A program made the translations under genes and the position numbers. Of a stretch of 64,000 nt of DNA, positions 23,788 through 34,293 are shown one piece after another. The first letter of the stretch is position 1. Each line of letters opens with the position of its first letter. Origin of the DNA: Acholoe squamosa (lineage: Eukaryota; Annelida; Polychaeta; Phyllodocida; Polynoidae). The stretch lies in contig OX439046.1 in NCBI GenBank assembly GCA_949317995.1, forward strand, positions 38,600,002 to 38,664,001, in the 5' to 3' direction. Below the pieces are notes generated by a model that was not told the DNA's origin, did not search any database, and saw only the letters and a program-made list of their open reading frames with translations.

Positions 23788-24205
23788 TGTAGTGGTTCGT
23801 CTCGTTAAGTTAGATTAAATCATAACGAAGAGAGAGAAAAGTTTCCGGGTAGGCAACCGAGCTTTTATTTCAGAGCTTGCGTTACATACGATCACAGCCT
23901 CAGAGGACTACATGCTGCTAGTGCATTCGGTTACCCTTTCGGGTAACAACCTGGTTGAGCAGTGGGTAAACCACTACTGAGGAACCTAGGGCTAGGACCA
24001 GCCTTATATAGGGGAAAAGCCCGCGAAACTCAGACCGGCCACGTGACGTGTGGCGGACGAGTGGTAGGCCCCCTGGTGTAGTGGATACGAACCCAGAGGC
24101 AGGTGCTGCCACCTGCCATCCGGATTCCCCCACCACACCCGAAGGACCTAGGTCTGAGTCTCACGGGTGCATGAACGTTAAAGTGTAAAATACCATACCC
24201 CTACA
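23788..24205 (-). repeat. E3 3' LTR
   Basis: 418 bases; in element sense TGTAGGGG...ACCACTACA. In element sense it holds CTATATAAGG near 24001-24012, a likely TATA box. A polypurine tract (AAGGGGGGCAG in sense) abuts it at 24206-24216. Confidence 0.92.
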
Positions 24206-25515
24206 CTGCCCCCCTTAGACAATAACTTGGGGGTAATTAAACCGCAGTGTATTAATAACCTAGTAAGTGATTGTTTACAATACTAAAAAGGGGTATTAAT
24301 TACACTTGCTCGATGTGAAATAGGCTATAGTATAAGACTATCCTATTTCTGAAAAATTATACAATAATAGCATCGAGTGTCGTTCATGTTATTTCCATCA
24401 CTAGCTTATAACAACCATAAATGATAAATATACAATTATCACAGATTTATAGTAACGTTTTGACAACAGTAGGGTCCTGAAAAGGACCGGTGGTTGTTAA
24501 CAATGATCGTATTATGGTTATTGAACCCGGAAAAAAAATTTTCGACTTTTTAAATTAACAGCTCTGTCTACTTTACAGAGTGAATTAAATATTAATGATC
24601 AGATATGGACAATTAATCTGATACTATATGAACACAATTAGGTATTAACCTGAGTAATACAATACTAAGTTTAGAGAAATCCGTTGGACCTTCTCTTATT
24701 TTATAGAAAAATATTTATACTTTTGAGACGCAGCTCAGTTTATACCTTAGTGTTTTATATTTACAAGTTACAGAAGAATTATAGTCTCTTAATATATTGA
24801 GACCAGGAATGACCTATATAGACAGTTATAGGTCTAGGATTACCTTAAATAACTTTTAGGATTCGCAGATCCAGTATATTTATAGGTACCCTTATATAAT
24901 AATATATCTTTATAAAAGATATTATATAGTTATAAATACAATTTTACATACAATATAATAATATCAACAAAGTTACTTGTTTTCATGATTGGAGGATGTA
25001 ACAGGAGTCGGATGCTGCTGATGGCTTGGTATGGGCGAGCTGAACCCTGATGCCTGAAGTGCTATAGTAAAACTTGTTGGTGGGTGTAGCTAAACCCTGA
25101 TGCCTGTAGTGCTAGCTAACTGGAGGTTATAGTAGATCCAGTTGTAGACTGTTGATGGACTCTATGGGCGTAGCTAAACCCTGATGCCTGTAGTGCTAGC
25201 TCACAAATAGTAGTGGTGTAGTAGTAAATCCGGTTTGTAGTTCAAAAGTCCATATTAGTGTAAATTGTCCATGATTTTATAATAGGCACAGTCATTACAT
25301 TGTGGCACAGTACAATTATGGTGTTTACAGCATTCGTACTCCTCCTCCAGAGTGACTTGTTTGTTTTCTCCTTCTGTTTTCAGTTTCCGGATTAGGGTAC
25401 AGTTTGGTACCCGAATCAATACGGGTTGGATAAAAAAATGGTTTCTTATCCAACAATGCATGGGTAATAGAACCCCGGGACACACAATTATGTCCGTTCT
25501 TCATGCAACAGTTTT
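24206..25515 (-). other. E3 3' UTR
   Basis: About 1.3 kb of AT-rich non-coding sequence between the polypurine tract and ORF3. The only structure I see is the three-copy repeat at 25033-25201. The block shared by E2, E4 and the LARD is not recognisable here. Confidence 0.65.
25033..25201. repeat. Three dispersed copies of a ~35-base repeat in the E3 3' UTR
   Basis: Copies at 25033-25067, 25082-25118 and 25165-25201 share GTAGCTAAACCCTGATGCCT and GTAGTGCTAGCT (the first copy is slightly diverged). The units are about 45 and 82 bases apart. Confidence 0.8.
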
Positions 25516-28500
25516 TTACTGTTCCATGTTCTCCTCGGGTGGCTGGTTTGGACCCGGTTGTTGAGCCAGTGGCTGAACAGGGGGGTTCATACCAGTTCCA
25601 TCCGTAGGTGCCAATGCGGGGACAGCAGGTGTAAGTTTCACCTTTTGGCGTGCTTCGAACAGCTTCAAAGCATGCTCAGGTGTACCGTCCCAGTTATCCA
25701 TGATAACTCCGAAGACCTTGAAGAACTTTTGCTGGTTCTTCATGTTCGTTGCTCGTTCTAGGTCGAGCATCTGAGAAGCTGTTTCCTTCTCGGATAGGGC
25801 CTCCTGCCGCAGATTAGCAGCTTCCTGCTTATCTTTGGCAACATCCGCTTTGATCTGAGTCGAGATTCGGTTGATCTCTGACTTCTGGATCGCGTCAATA
25901 CACTGGAGAGTGCTCGACACGGTCCGACGATACATGTCCAGGTGGAGGTTTTCCAGATGGTGCTGTAGCGTCTCAAATTGTTTGCTCTGGATATTGCAAG
26001 ACAATTTGTCCTCCTTCTTGAAGAAGGTCTCCACTGTCTGGATCAGCTTAGGCCGATGAACCACAGCACCAGGTGGGGGTACCTGACCCTGAGGCTTCGG
26101 CTGTGCTCCAGACCCACTCGCAGTGACAGCTACCTGCGTGTGCGAAGAAGCAACCGCAGTAGTAACCGCACTAGCAGTGGTCGAAGAAGGGCCTTGAGTT
26201 GGTAATCCCTGAACCAGGGGCAACCGTGACAATTCCCTTCTAAGGTCTTTGGCCGTCAACAATGGTGCGGGTGGACGTTGTCTCACCACAGCACTCATTG
26301 TAGGTCGGGGAGCTTGACCTCCTACTGTCGGCAGTTCCTGCTTGACCCTCCCGTACTGATCAAAGATTTGCATCTCTGGTCCGGGTGGGCCTATAGCAGG
26401 GTACTGCTTCGGGTCTTTGACATTCAAAGGCGCGTGTTTCCGGGCGGACTGGCCACTCGGTCCACTGACACCAAAGAATGTCGGGTTCTGTGCACCTCGT
26501 GGAGTTGGTGCTCGCCCATAATGGGAAGGAGTTCCAGTAGGAGATGGAAGATGTGGCTTCTTCCTTCCCCCATTTGTCTGTCTCTCCAGCGCCTCCAGTG
26601 GTGACCTGGCTCGGCTTGGAGATTCAGACGCCTGTCTCTTCCTATCTGCTACAGAGGGTCCCTGGCGGTAATCCCTGCGGCTTCGGACCTGTTCTCCGGA
26701 TGGAGTTACATAAGCCCCACCACGACGGCGGGCCTTGTTGCTTCTCCATTCGTTTAACAGATCGTACTCCTCCTGAGCGTACTCTAGTTTGCCGGACCCG
26801 GGAGTCTGGGCAAACCGAGCCTTTAGTTTCTGGTTAGTACCAGGAACCGTAGGCGCAAACTGCTTCGTACTCGGTGTGAGGGAAGCCAACTTCTCTGCAT
26901 TGAGGCCCCTAAGGTTGCCATAGAGTTCGGAGTGAATTTTCATCACCCGATCTATGGCTGCCTCCAGGCCCTCTCCATGCGAAGTCACATAGTGCCGGAC
27001 CATGTCTCCGCGTCGGGGGGTGACACATCCTGTGCATTTAGCACATTTCTTGCCAACCTCTCGGTCGCAGACATATTCCGGCCTCTGGTGCATATGAACC
27101 TCCACGAGATGACGAAGGAACGCGTCTTTCTCGATGAAGAATTCAACCTCACCCTCACTTTGAGTACAACGTTGGAAGGGACAATCCTTACGATCCTCCC
27201 CGTAGTACTCATCTAGAGCAAACTTGAGCTTGCCCTTCTGGTCATAATTGTACAGACCATTGGGCGAATTCTTAACGAATTCCCAATAGATCCAGTACAT
27301 ATTGGCCGGCTTTCTATCAGAGAGCTTCTTGCGAAGCCACTCCTCCATATCTTCCTGCCTCTCACAGGTGATCCGAGGGGGCAGTCTCCATACGGATTTA
27401 CTCCCCTTCAGGTGTCCCCTGTGTAGAGGAATGAAGTCGGCAAAGTTGCTATTGGCGTTAGCCCAGATAGCAGCCTCTTGCTCGTCAGTCGGAGTGACAT
27501 CCACAACTGGGTCAACCGGCTCCTCTCCCTCCGGGTCGGATGGTACATCCACAGGTTGCACAACGGGTTGTTGACCCGCGAGGACCTGGGCTGCAGCATC
27601 TTGAGCGTCTCCACTCAAATCGGCCATTACGTCGTGTAGCTTGACGATTGGCACACCGAGCTCAACTTTTACGGTTGGGACAGCCGGTTCAGCTTCTGTA
27701 TTATCAGCTTTAACGTCTACCTCGATAGGTTCAGGTTTGCGTTGGTCAACCTTCTTCTTATTCCTCCTGCGGGATCTGCCGTTAGTAGAAGTGCCAGGCT
27801 CGGATGCGTCCGTCTCGTTGCCGGAGACATCCGAAGCCTTAGCGCCCTTCTTATTGGCCGAGCGTGGAGACACCCGACGGGTTCGGGTACTGTCGTCCAC
27901 ACTCGTGCTGGTAGAGGGTTCGGTTCCTGACCGCTTCCCTTTACCCTTACCTTTGGTGGGGGTTGTTTTACCCTTTCCACCAGCTGCTTTCTCCTTTACT
28001 TGCTCAGTCTTCGTAGGGGTAGACTGAGCAGTTTTAAGGGAAACATCTGCATCAGGTAGGGCCTTCTCAGGTACTACTGCTGCGCCTCCCAAGGTGGGAG
28101 CTTCAGCAGGAGACATGAGACGGTCCATCCGATCGGCCATCTTGGCTGTTACTTGCACGGGTGCGGGTCCGGGTACTAACTCCGGATGCGCCAGTGCATA
28201 CTGTCTCTCCAATAGACGTACTACGAGGTCTTGTATTACCCCGAGTCTGTCTAGTGGAGACACACCAATACGGGCCTCTTCTGCCTCAATGGTTTGAGAC
28301 GTAATAGGGACCCCTGGACAGTAATCCACAACAGCGTTACCTGCTGCTTCATACTCATCCGCTGTGCTTAACAGTAGGATCTGGTCTCTGTCTATGTATC
28401 TAGAGACCTCATCTGCCTTGACACCGGTGTAACCCGTTTTGTCAGACACATAGGAAGGCCTATAAAAGGTATTCCTTCGGAAAGCCATTTCTGCGTCCCA

Positions 28501-29193
28501 GACGGCTTTACGAAACCATAAGTGGACTACCAATCCTTTGGCCATCTGATGGTAATCCATCAACCAGGACTCCGGAAAGGTATTAGCCCACTGCGGATGA
28601 GCACATTCCCAGATTGCGTTGACAACACGCTCGTCAACCTCTCTGGGCGTCCCATAACAGGTGGGTATCAGCATTTCCTCGGAAATTGCTAACATCCGTC
28701 CGTCATATGGACCGGCTACATCATGCCATTCGGGACTGTCTGGGAAGGGCAGCTCTAGGTGCATTGGCCTGTCAACCGGAGAAGCAGGTCCCAAAGCACC
28801 GAATGAGGTACTCCCACCAAGACGGGGCGGCAGTTGAGGGGGAGGTGGCATCAGAGCCCTGTCAAGAGACTGGGCTCCTGCCGGTTCTCCACTCAAACCT
28901 TCGGATGGAGGGGCTACATAAGGCTCACCTACATCAATTTGTTGTTGAACGCCTCGGCGTTCAGGACTAACTTGTCTGGAGTTGTCGGATGCGTCGTAGA
29001 ACGATTCTACGTCGCTATCGTCTACTCCAGAGAAGTACTGATCAACATTCATTTGTTGATCCATTTGATCACAATCAGCATCGTATTGCTGATCGTCGTA
29101 TGTATAAGTGGGACTCTTGGGAGAACCACTTCCATACTCTGGCGGGGTGCTGGCACCGGCACCGCCGCCAAGACGGACGGCCTCTTCTGCCAT
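25516..29193 (-). CDS. E3 third frame (ORF3), twin zinc-finger and coiled-coil protein
   Basis: An open frame of about 1,225 codons from the ATG at 29193 (MAEEAVRLGGGAGAS). The open frame extends 12 codons further upstream but without an ATG. Domains, by residue: acidic S/Y/D-rich start (1-140); conserved N-terminal domain (about 145-230, with ESWLMDYHQMAKG); K/T/G-rich basic low complexity (about 380-500); central domain with WANANSNF and PPRI...EEWL (about 575-660); paired fingers CPFQRC...RHLVEVHMHQ and C...KC..H-x4-H (about 669-735); R/S/P-rich linker; coiled coil (about 1090-1160) ending FKVFGVIMDNWDGT. No signal peptide or membrane segment. It follows pol by 554 bases. Function unknown. 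Same protein family as the frames at 42839-46348, 11571-15014 and 7342-9945. Confidence 0.8.
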   Translation of the reverse strand: MAEEAVRLGGGAGASTPPEYGSGSPKSPTYTYDDQQYDADCDQMDQQMNVDQYFSGVDDSDVESFYDASDNSRQVSPERRGVQQQIDVGEPYVAPPSEGLSGEPAGAQSLDRALMPPPPQLPPRLGGSTSFGALGPASPVDRPMHLELPFPDSPEWHDVAGPYDGRMLAISEEMLIPTCYGTPREVDERVVNAIWECAHPQWANTFPESWLMDYHQMAKGLVVHLWFRKAVWDAEMAFRRNTFYRPSYVSDKTGYTGVKADEVSRYIDRDQILLLSTADEYEAAGNAVVDYCPGVPITSQTIEAEEARIGVSPLDRLGVIQDLVVRLLERQYALAHPELVPGPAPVQVTAKMADRMDRLMSPAEAPTLGGAAVVPEKALPDADVSLKTAQSTPTKTEQVKEKAAGGKGKTTPTKGKGKGKRSGTEPSTSTSVDDSTRTRRVSPRSANKKGAKASDVSGNETDASEPGTSTNGRSRRRNKKKVDQRKPEPIEVDVKADNTEAEPAVPTVKVELGVPIVKLHDVMADLSGDAQDAAAQVLAGQQPVVQPVDVPSDPEGEEPVDPVVDVTPTDEQEAAIWANANSNFADFIPLHRGHLKGSKSVWRLPPRITCERQEDMEEWLRKKLSDRKPANMYWIYWEFVKNSPNGLYNYDQKGKLKFALDEYYGEDRKDCPFQRCTQSEGEVEFFIEKDAFLRHLVEVHMHQRPEYVCDREVGKKCAKCTGCVTPRRGDMVRHYVTSHGEGLEAAIDRVMKIHSELYGNLRGLNAEKLASLTPSTKQFAPTVPGTNQKLKARFAQTPGSGKLEYAQEEYDLLNEWRSNKARRRGGAYVTPSGEQVRSRRDYRQGPSVADRKRQASESPSRARSPLEALERQTNGGRKKPHLPSPTGTPSHYGRAPTPRGAQNPTFFGVSGPSGQSARKHAPLNVKDPKQYPAIGPPGPEMQIFDQYGRVKQELPTVGGQAPRPTMSAVVRQRPPAPLLTAKDLRRELSRLPLVQGLPTQGPSSTTASAVTTAVASSHTQVAVTASGSGAQPKPQGQVPPPGAVVHRPKLIQTVETFFKKEDKLSCNIQSKQFETLQHHLENLHLDMYRRTVSSTLQCIDAIQKSEINRISTQIKADVAKDKQEAANLRQEALSEKETASQMLDLERATNMKNQQKFFKVFGVIMDNWDGTPEHALKLFEARQKVKLTPAVPALAPTDGTGMNPPVQPLAQQPGPNQPPEENMEQ

Positions 29194-29747
29194 CGACAGA
29201 AGTGGCTGTTCGGGGATAAAATATCCCAATCCACCGGATAAGCAGTGAGTACTGCTTACCCAGTGAAAGGCGGGTGCCTTTTAACGAGGGCACACCTCGG
29301 AATATGGCTGTCACGGGCTATCAGACTCCAACAAGAGCAAGACCACCCTCGGCCACGTCTTCTTCCTTCGCAGGAATAAGACAATATGGCGGGATACTCG
29401 AACTTGAATCGCTGCGCATGATCAAACCGGCGCCTCACGTGACCATTCGAAAATGGGTCAACAACTTTCCCGCGTGCCCTTAATTAGGTCACGCGCCCTT
29501 ACATAAAAACAATACAATACCCGATCGGTCGTCCGTCCGTACTCAGGGTTCGACTATGACAATTCGCTAGGTATTCTGGAGTTTATGGATAGCATAAGCA
29601 TATCCACCGGATTATCCGTCCAAAACCATGGGTTCATTGTCATAGGACCTTTTCCAGAGACTCTTGACCGGCTCAAATATACATTGAACTAGGTTACAAC
29701 ATATAACAGTACACAGTACAGGACAACACACTCGTTGTGTTAACAGG
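29194..29747 (-). other. E3 spacer between pol and ORF3, with the conserved post-pol element
   Basis: Non-coding. At 29721-29740 the minus strand reads ACACAACGAGTGTGTTGTCC, 8 bases after the pol end, the E3 copy of the inverted-repeat element shared by all four gypsy copies. Confidence 0.6.
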
Positions 29748-32621
29748 CTAGGTTACGGCAGTCTGTAGCAACCTTGGACTGCGTCTAAGAGGTTTTGAGG
29801 CCTCTTTTATTGACCTGGTATCCATAAGAGCCTTTTCCAAGGTCTTCTTAGCCTTAGAGGGACCTTTCCTCTTATTTTTACCTGCGCCTGCCGAGACTTT
29901 TTGTATCTTCCCCTGCTTTCCGGATGTTACGACAGGGGGCACCACCCTCTTCGGGTCTGCAACCTTCCGTGGCCGCCCGGGTCCTCGCTTTCGGGTCGGT
30001 ACCACTTCGAGTTGCTTAACACGACTCTGTTCCATTACTTCCAATAGACCATCGCCGTACATTTCGGTGGAGGTATCCCTCCCCCTCCATGGGCGTAGTC
30101 TCGCTACATTTGACTTGTAACATTTACCAAGCTGTGATTTAATAATCACTGTGCAATCACTAATAACCTGAGTTATAGTGAAAGGTCCATCCCAATTACT
30201 GGCTAATTTCAGGTTAGCTAGAGGTTGGTGTAGACGCAGTACTCTATCCCCTAGATTAAAAAATCTAGCTTTTAGACCTGTGTCATAGCCAACTTTCTGC
30301 CAACGCGCAGTTTTCTGCAACTCGTCTCTAACCCTCTCATAGGCTTGTTTGAAATTATCCCGTAGGGATTCTACAAACATCACCTGGCAAGGGGCTTCCG
30401 GATTCATTCTTATTACGCCGAACACCAAATCGGCTGGCATAATCAAATCCTCTCCAAAAACGAGGAGATTAGGAGAACAGTTTGTGCTCGAATGCACAGT
30501 GCCATTATAGGCATGTACCACGAATTCACATTGTTCATCCCAATCATCCATCTGCTCATTTACCAGAGACTTCAATACTTGGATCAAAGTCCTATTGAAT
30601 CTCTCTACTTGTCCATCGCTCTGTGGTCTATAGGGATTAGTTCTTGTCTTGCAGATCGCCAGACAATTACACATCTCCTGCCACAGACTAGACTCAAATT
30701 CTCTGCCTTGGTCACTATGTAACATGAGTGGGACACCTAGGTGCAGCACCCACCCTTTTACAAAGGCCATAGCACAAGTAACAGCCTTATGATCCGGTAA
30801 AGGGAACACTCGGGTGTACTTGGTATAATAATCAGACACGACCATCATACACGTGTTGCCACTAGGAGTGGGGGGAATCCCACTAATAATGTCAACAGCT
30901 ATTCTAGCAAACCTTACACCAAACAGTTCCTGGGATAATGGCAGCTTGCCTAACCCGGGTCCTGGTTTGTTCTTACAGCACTCGGGACAGGTCTCCACCC
31001 ATCGGGTGAGATCTGTACTCATGCCGCGCCAATAGTATCGTCTGGTCAGACGTTCTAGAGACCTTTTCTTTCCAAAGTGCCCACTAGTTCTATGTCCATG
31101 ACAGAAATACATAATATCTCGTCGCATAGCACTAGGTATGACAACTTGCAAGGTTTTGTTCCTATTAGAATGGTTCTTCCATCGAAACAGAATACCATCC
31201 CGGACTTTTAGCTCGGCCCATTGAGCTAAGAATCGTCTCATCTCTCTGTTCTCCAATGACACTACGGGTCTTGGGGGACAGATACCCTGATTAAGGAATT
31301 TAATCAAACGTGATGTGACTGCATCAGACTTCTGGAACTGCCTGATGGTCTCCAAGGACCAATTCAAGACATGTTCCGGATGGGTTTCGAATGGAACTCG
31401 AACCCCTGCCAACACAGCATTGTGTGCTCCACAATCAGTGCACTCAGCATTTGCACATTTCCTCACTGGGATTCTAGACAAAGCATCTGCATTCAAATGC
31501 TTTGCCCCGGCTCGGTGTTCAATCTGGCTGTGATTTAGACCGAATTCGGATAGGTGCGCTAACCAGCGACCTATCATCCCCTCTGCATCTTTGAAGTTCA
31601 ATAACCATCTGAGGGAAGAGTGATCAGTCCGTAGAGTGAAATCACTCCCCCACAAAAAGTGCTTGAACTTCTTCGTATAGACCACCACAGCCAACAACTC
31701 ACGTTTAGTGGTACAATAGTTTCTTTGAGATTTACTCAACGTGTTACTAGCGAAGGCTATAGGAACTTCGACCCCATCCTGGACCTGAGAAAGGGCGGCT
31801 CCTATGCTTTCATTACTAGCATCAGTATCTAGAATGAAATGATCATTCTCCGTGGGGTATCTCAACACAGGTGTGATAGCAAACAAATCCTTTATTTTCA
31901 TAAAGGCCTCGTCTTGCTCGGGTCCCCAAGGGAATCGTTCCTTTCTGATCCCGGGTGTCCAGTGGGACAAACTCTGGATAGGAAAGGCAACCCTTGAATA
32001 TCCTGGGATAAAGTCCCGGTAGTAGGAACAGAATCCGAGGAAGGACCTAACTTCTTTCGCATTCGTGGGTGCTTGCCAATTTGACACGGCATCCAGTTTC
32101 TCCGGATCGGCTTTAATCCCTTCATTCGAGATTATTCGCCCCAAGTAATTAATAGATCTTTTGAAAAGATCGCACTTCTTGGGTTTCAGCTTCAAACCAT
32201 TAGTTATGATCCTTTCCAGGACCATACCTAAATTTTCCAAGCATTCTTCGTATGTCTTTCCAAAGACAATCACATCGTCTAGATAGACGAGACATTTCTT
32301 CCATAAAAGGTCACTTAATAAAGTTTCCATCATGGCTTCAAATGTCGCCGGTGCATTGCACAATCCAAACGGCATCACATTATACTGGAATAATCCAATA
32401 TGACTGGAAAAGGCCGTCTTCTCCATATCTTTCGGATGCATACCCACTTGCCAGTACCCGGATTGTAAGTCTAGAGAGCAATACCATTGCTTACCTCCAA
32501 GGGAGTCTATAGTCTCATCGATCCGTGGTAAGGGATATGAATTCTTCTTGGTCATACCATTCAATTTCCGGTAATCTATGCAGAAACGGATGCTACCATC
32601 TTTCTTGGTCACCATGCACAC
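29748..32621 (-). pseudogene. E3 pol: reverse transcriptase, RNase H and integrase
   Basis: A long open frame of about 957 codons. RT shows FCIDYRKLN, FGLCNAPATFEAMM and CLVYLDDVIVFGK. RNase H shows DTDASNESIGAALSQ and DHSSLRWLLNFKDAEG. Integrase shows the zinc domain HGHRTSGHFGKK...CPECCKNK and the DDE core (A-V-D-I-I-S-G, HSDQGREFE, PYRPQSDGQVERFNRTL). Then come a GPF-type module (W-D-G-P-F-T-I) and a basic tail ending RRSPRLLQTAVT. The gag and protease parts expected upstream are not present in this copy. Nearly as well preserved as E4 over the part it has. Confidence 0.88.
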
Positions 32622-32660
32622 AGGGCTAGACCAAGGACTGGTTGATGGAATTATTACATC

Positions 32661-32675
32661 CTGGTCACGGCACCA
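32661..32675 (-). other. E3 primer binding site, tRNA-His type
   Basis: In element sense TGGTGCCGTGACCAG starts one base after the 5' LTR. Twelve bases, TGGTGCCGTGAC, are complementary to the 3' end of animal tRNA-His as I remember it (…GTCACGGCACCA). The same 15 bases occur at the E2 and E4 primer sites. Confidence 0.8.
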
Positions 32676-32676
32676 G

Positions 32677-33094
32677 TGTAGTGGTTCGTCTCGTTAAGTT
32701 AGATTAAATCATAACGAAGAGAGAGAAAAGTTTCCGGGTAGGCAACCGAGCTTTTATTTCAGAGCTTGCGTTACATACGATCACAGCCTCAGAGGACTAC
32801 ATGCTGCTAGTGCATTCGGTTACCCTTTCGGGTAACAACCTGGTTGAGCAGTGGGTAAACCACTACTGAGGAACCTAGGGCTAGGACCAGCCTTATATAG
32901 GGGAAAAGCCCGCGAAACTCAGACCGGCCACGTGACGTGTGGCGGACGAGTGGTAGGCCCCCTGGTGTAGTGGATACGAACCCAGAGGCAGGTGCTGCCA
33001 CCTGCCATCCGGATTCCCCCACCACACCCGAAGGACCTAGGTCTGAGTCTCACGGGTGCATGAACGTTAAAGTGTAAAATACCATACCCCTACA
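32677..33094 (-). repeat. E3 5' LTR
   Basis: 418 bases, apparently identical to 23788-24205. The TATA-like CTATATAAGG in element sense lies near 32890-32901, suitable for starting genomic RNA. Confidence 0.92.
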
Positions 33095-33098
33095 CTAT

Positions 33099-33799
33099 TC
33101 ATGGCACAATTTGAAGAGTCCAAGGTATACACCTATAAACTTCAACCACTTATGTGGGTGAGATTTATAGATGACATCTTTTTCATCTGGCCCCACAGCC
33201 AGTCTGAATTAGATGAATTCACGCTCTATTTAAACAAAGTACATCCCACCATAAAATTCACAGTGGCAACCTCCACCACAAAAGTGGATTTTTTAGATGT
33301 CACAGTTTCCATAGACACTGAGGGTAAATTAGAAACTGACCTGTACACCAAACCCACAGACAGTTTCTCGTACCTACATTTCCAGTCAGCACACACGCGA
33401 CATAGTATTCGAGGTATCCCCTATGGACAATTTCTCAGAATAAGACGTGTATGTTCAGATGACCAGAAATTCCTAAAACACTGTATCCAGCGGGGCAAAC
33501 ATTTTGTCCTACGTGGATACCCAGCGGCTTTTATAGCAGAGAGCTTCCATCGAGCCTGTCAACGTGACAGAAAATCTCTACTAGTGCCGAAACCAGGGAA
33601 AACCCTGGACCCAGATGTGGGTAACTACTTAGTCACCACATTTAACCCAGGGTTTAATGAAATCCATAAATTAGCCACAAGGAACTGGGATTTACTTGGT
33701 AAATCATGCAGCACCAGGCAAATTCATGGTCAGGGACTGAAGATGTCCTATAGAAGATCAAAAAGTCTCCGTGACCTTTTGATCCATGGCACAATTTGA
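33099..33799 (+). pseudogene. Penelope-like reverse transcriptase, 3' half
   Basis: The RT resumes right of E3 with motif C RFIDDIFFIW, so the catalytic aspartate pair is intact, and then T-S-T-T-K-V-D-F-L-D-V and the thumb region (LYTKPTDSFSYLHFQSAH, IPYGQFLRIRRVC). The frame ends at a stop near 33797, where the sequence shifts to the frame of the nuclease domain. Confidence 0.85.
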
Positions 33800-34293
33800 G
33801 GCCTGAAGGACCCCTCATCCCCAAGCCCAATTCAAACAGGTGTCTATCTTGGCCGAAATGCAGATATTGTCCACAGATAGATAGGAGTGGCAGGATCATG
33901 TGTTCTGTCACAGGCCGGACCTATACCAGTAAACACAATGTGTGCTGCTCCAGCACCAACCTTATTTACTGCATCACCTGTAAATTGTGTGGCATCCAAT
34001 ATGTCGGCCAGACAGAAAATGCCATCAAAACAAGATTTTCCGACCATTATGGCAAAATTAGCAGAAAGGAATTTTCCAAAAGTGAGGTAGCGCGCCACAT
34101 GAATTGCTGCTCTAATAGAGGTAAAGATGACAAACACAAGGACCTGACCATCCATGTCGTAGACTTTATCCATGCCCACCCTAAGTCCCTGAAGGCCAAA
34201 AAACTCAGGGATCTTATAGAATACAATTGGATCCAACGTTTACACACAAATGCCCCGGGAGGCATTAATGTAAGCGACCCTGGCATCCATTAG
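33796..34293 (+). CDS. Penelope-like GIY-YIG endonuclease domain
   Basis: A 165-codon frame with a Cys-rich linker (CLSWPKCRYCPQID) and the GIY-YIG domain: L-I-Y-C-I-T-C-K-L-C, G-I-Q-Y-V-G-Q-T, then the catalytic-type arginine in K-T-R-F-S-D-H-Y. This is the nuclease of endonuclease-bearing Penelope elements, which nicks the target for priming. It is one frame off the RT upstream, so in this copy it is detached. It ends with G-I-N-V-S-D-P-G-I-H, a typical C-terminal position for such proteins. Confidence 0.85.
   Translation: MRPEGPLIPKPNSNRCLSWPKCRYCPQIDRSGRIMCSVTGRTYTSKHNVCCSSTNLIYCITCKLCGIQYVGQTENAIKTRFSDHYGKISRKEFSKSEVARHMNCCSNRGKDDKHKDLTIHVVDFIHAHPKSLKAKKLRDLIEYNWIQRLHTNAPGGINVSDPGIH

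Larger units (their letters stand above)
23788..33094 (-). mobile_element. Ty3/gypsy element E3, inserted in the Penelope-like RT
   Basis: A minus-strand element with 418-base LTRs (23788-24205 and 32677-33094) that look identical by eye, and a CTAT duplication at 23784-23787 and 33095-33098. The visible coding parts are RT, RNase H and integrase (32621-29748) and ORF3 (29193-25516). I find no gag or protease part, so it is a broken copy with essentially one large loss and otherwise long open frames. Identical LTRs make this one of the two youngest insertions in the window. Confidence 0.9.

Noticed and set aside
23918-24136. 72-codon frame present twice (also 32807-33025)
   Set aside because: It lies inside the E3 LTRs, so its duplication reflects the LTR pair, not a gene.
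32661-32675. A tRNA gene fragment
   Set aside because: Only 12-16 bases resemble the tRNA-His 3' end and they sit exactly at the primer site of an LTR element.
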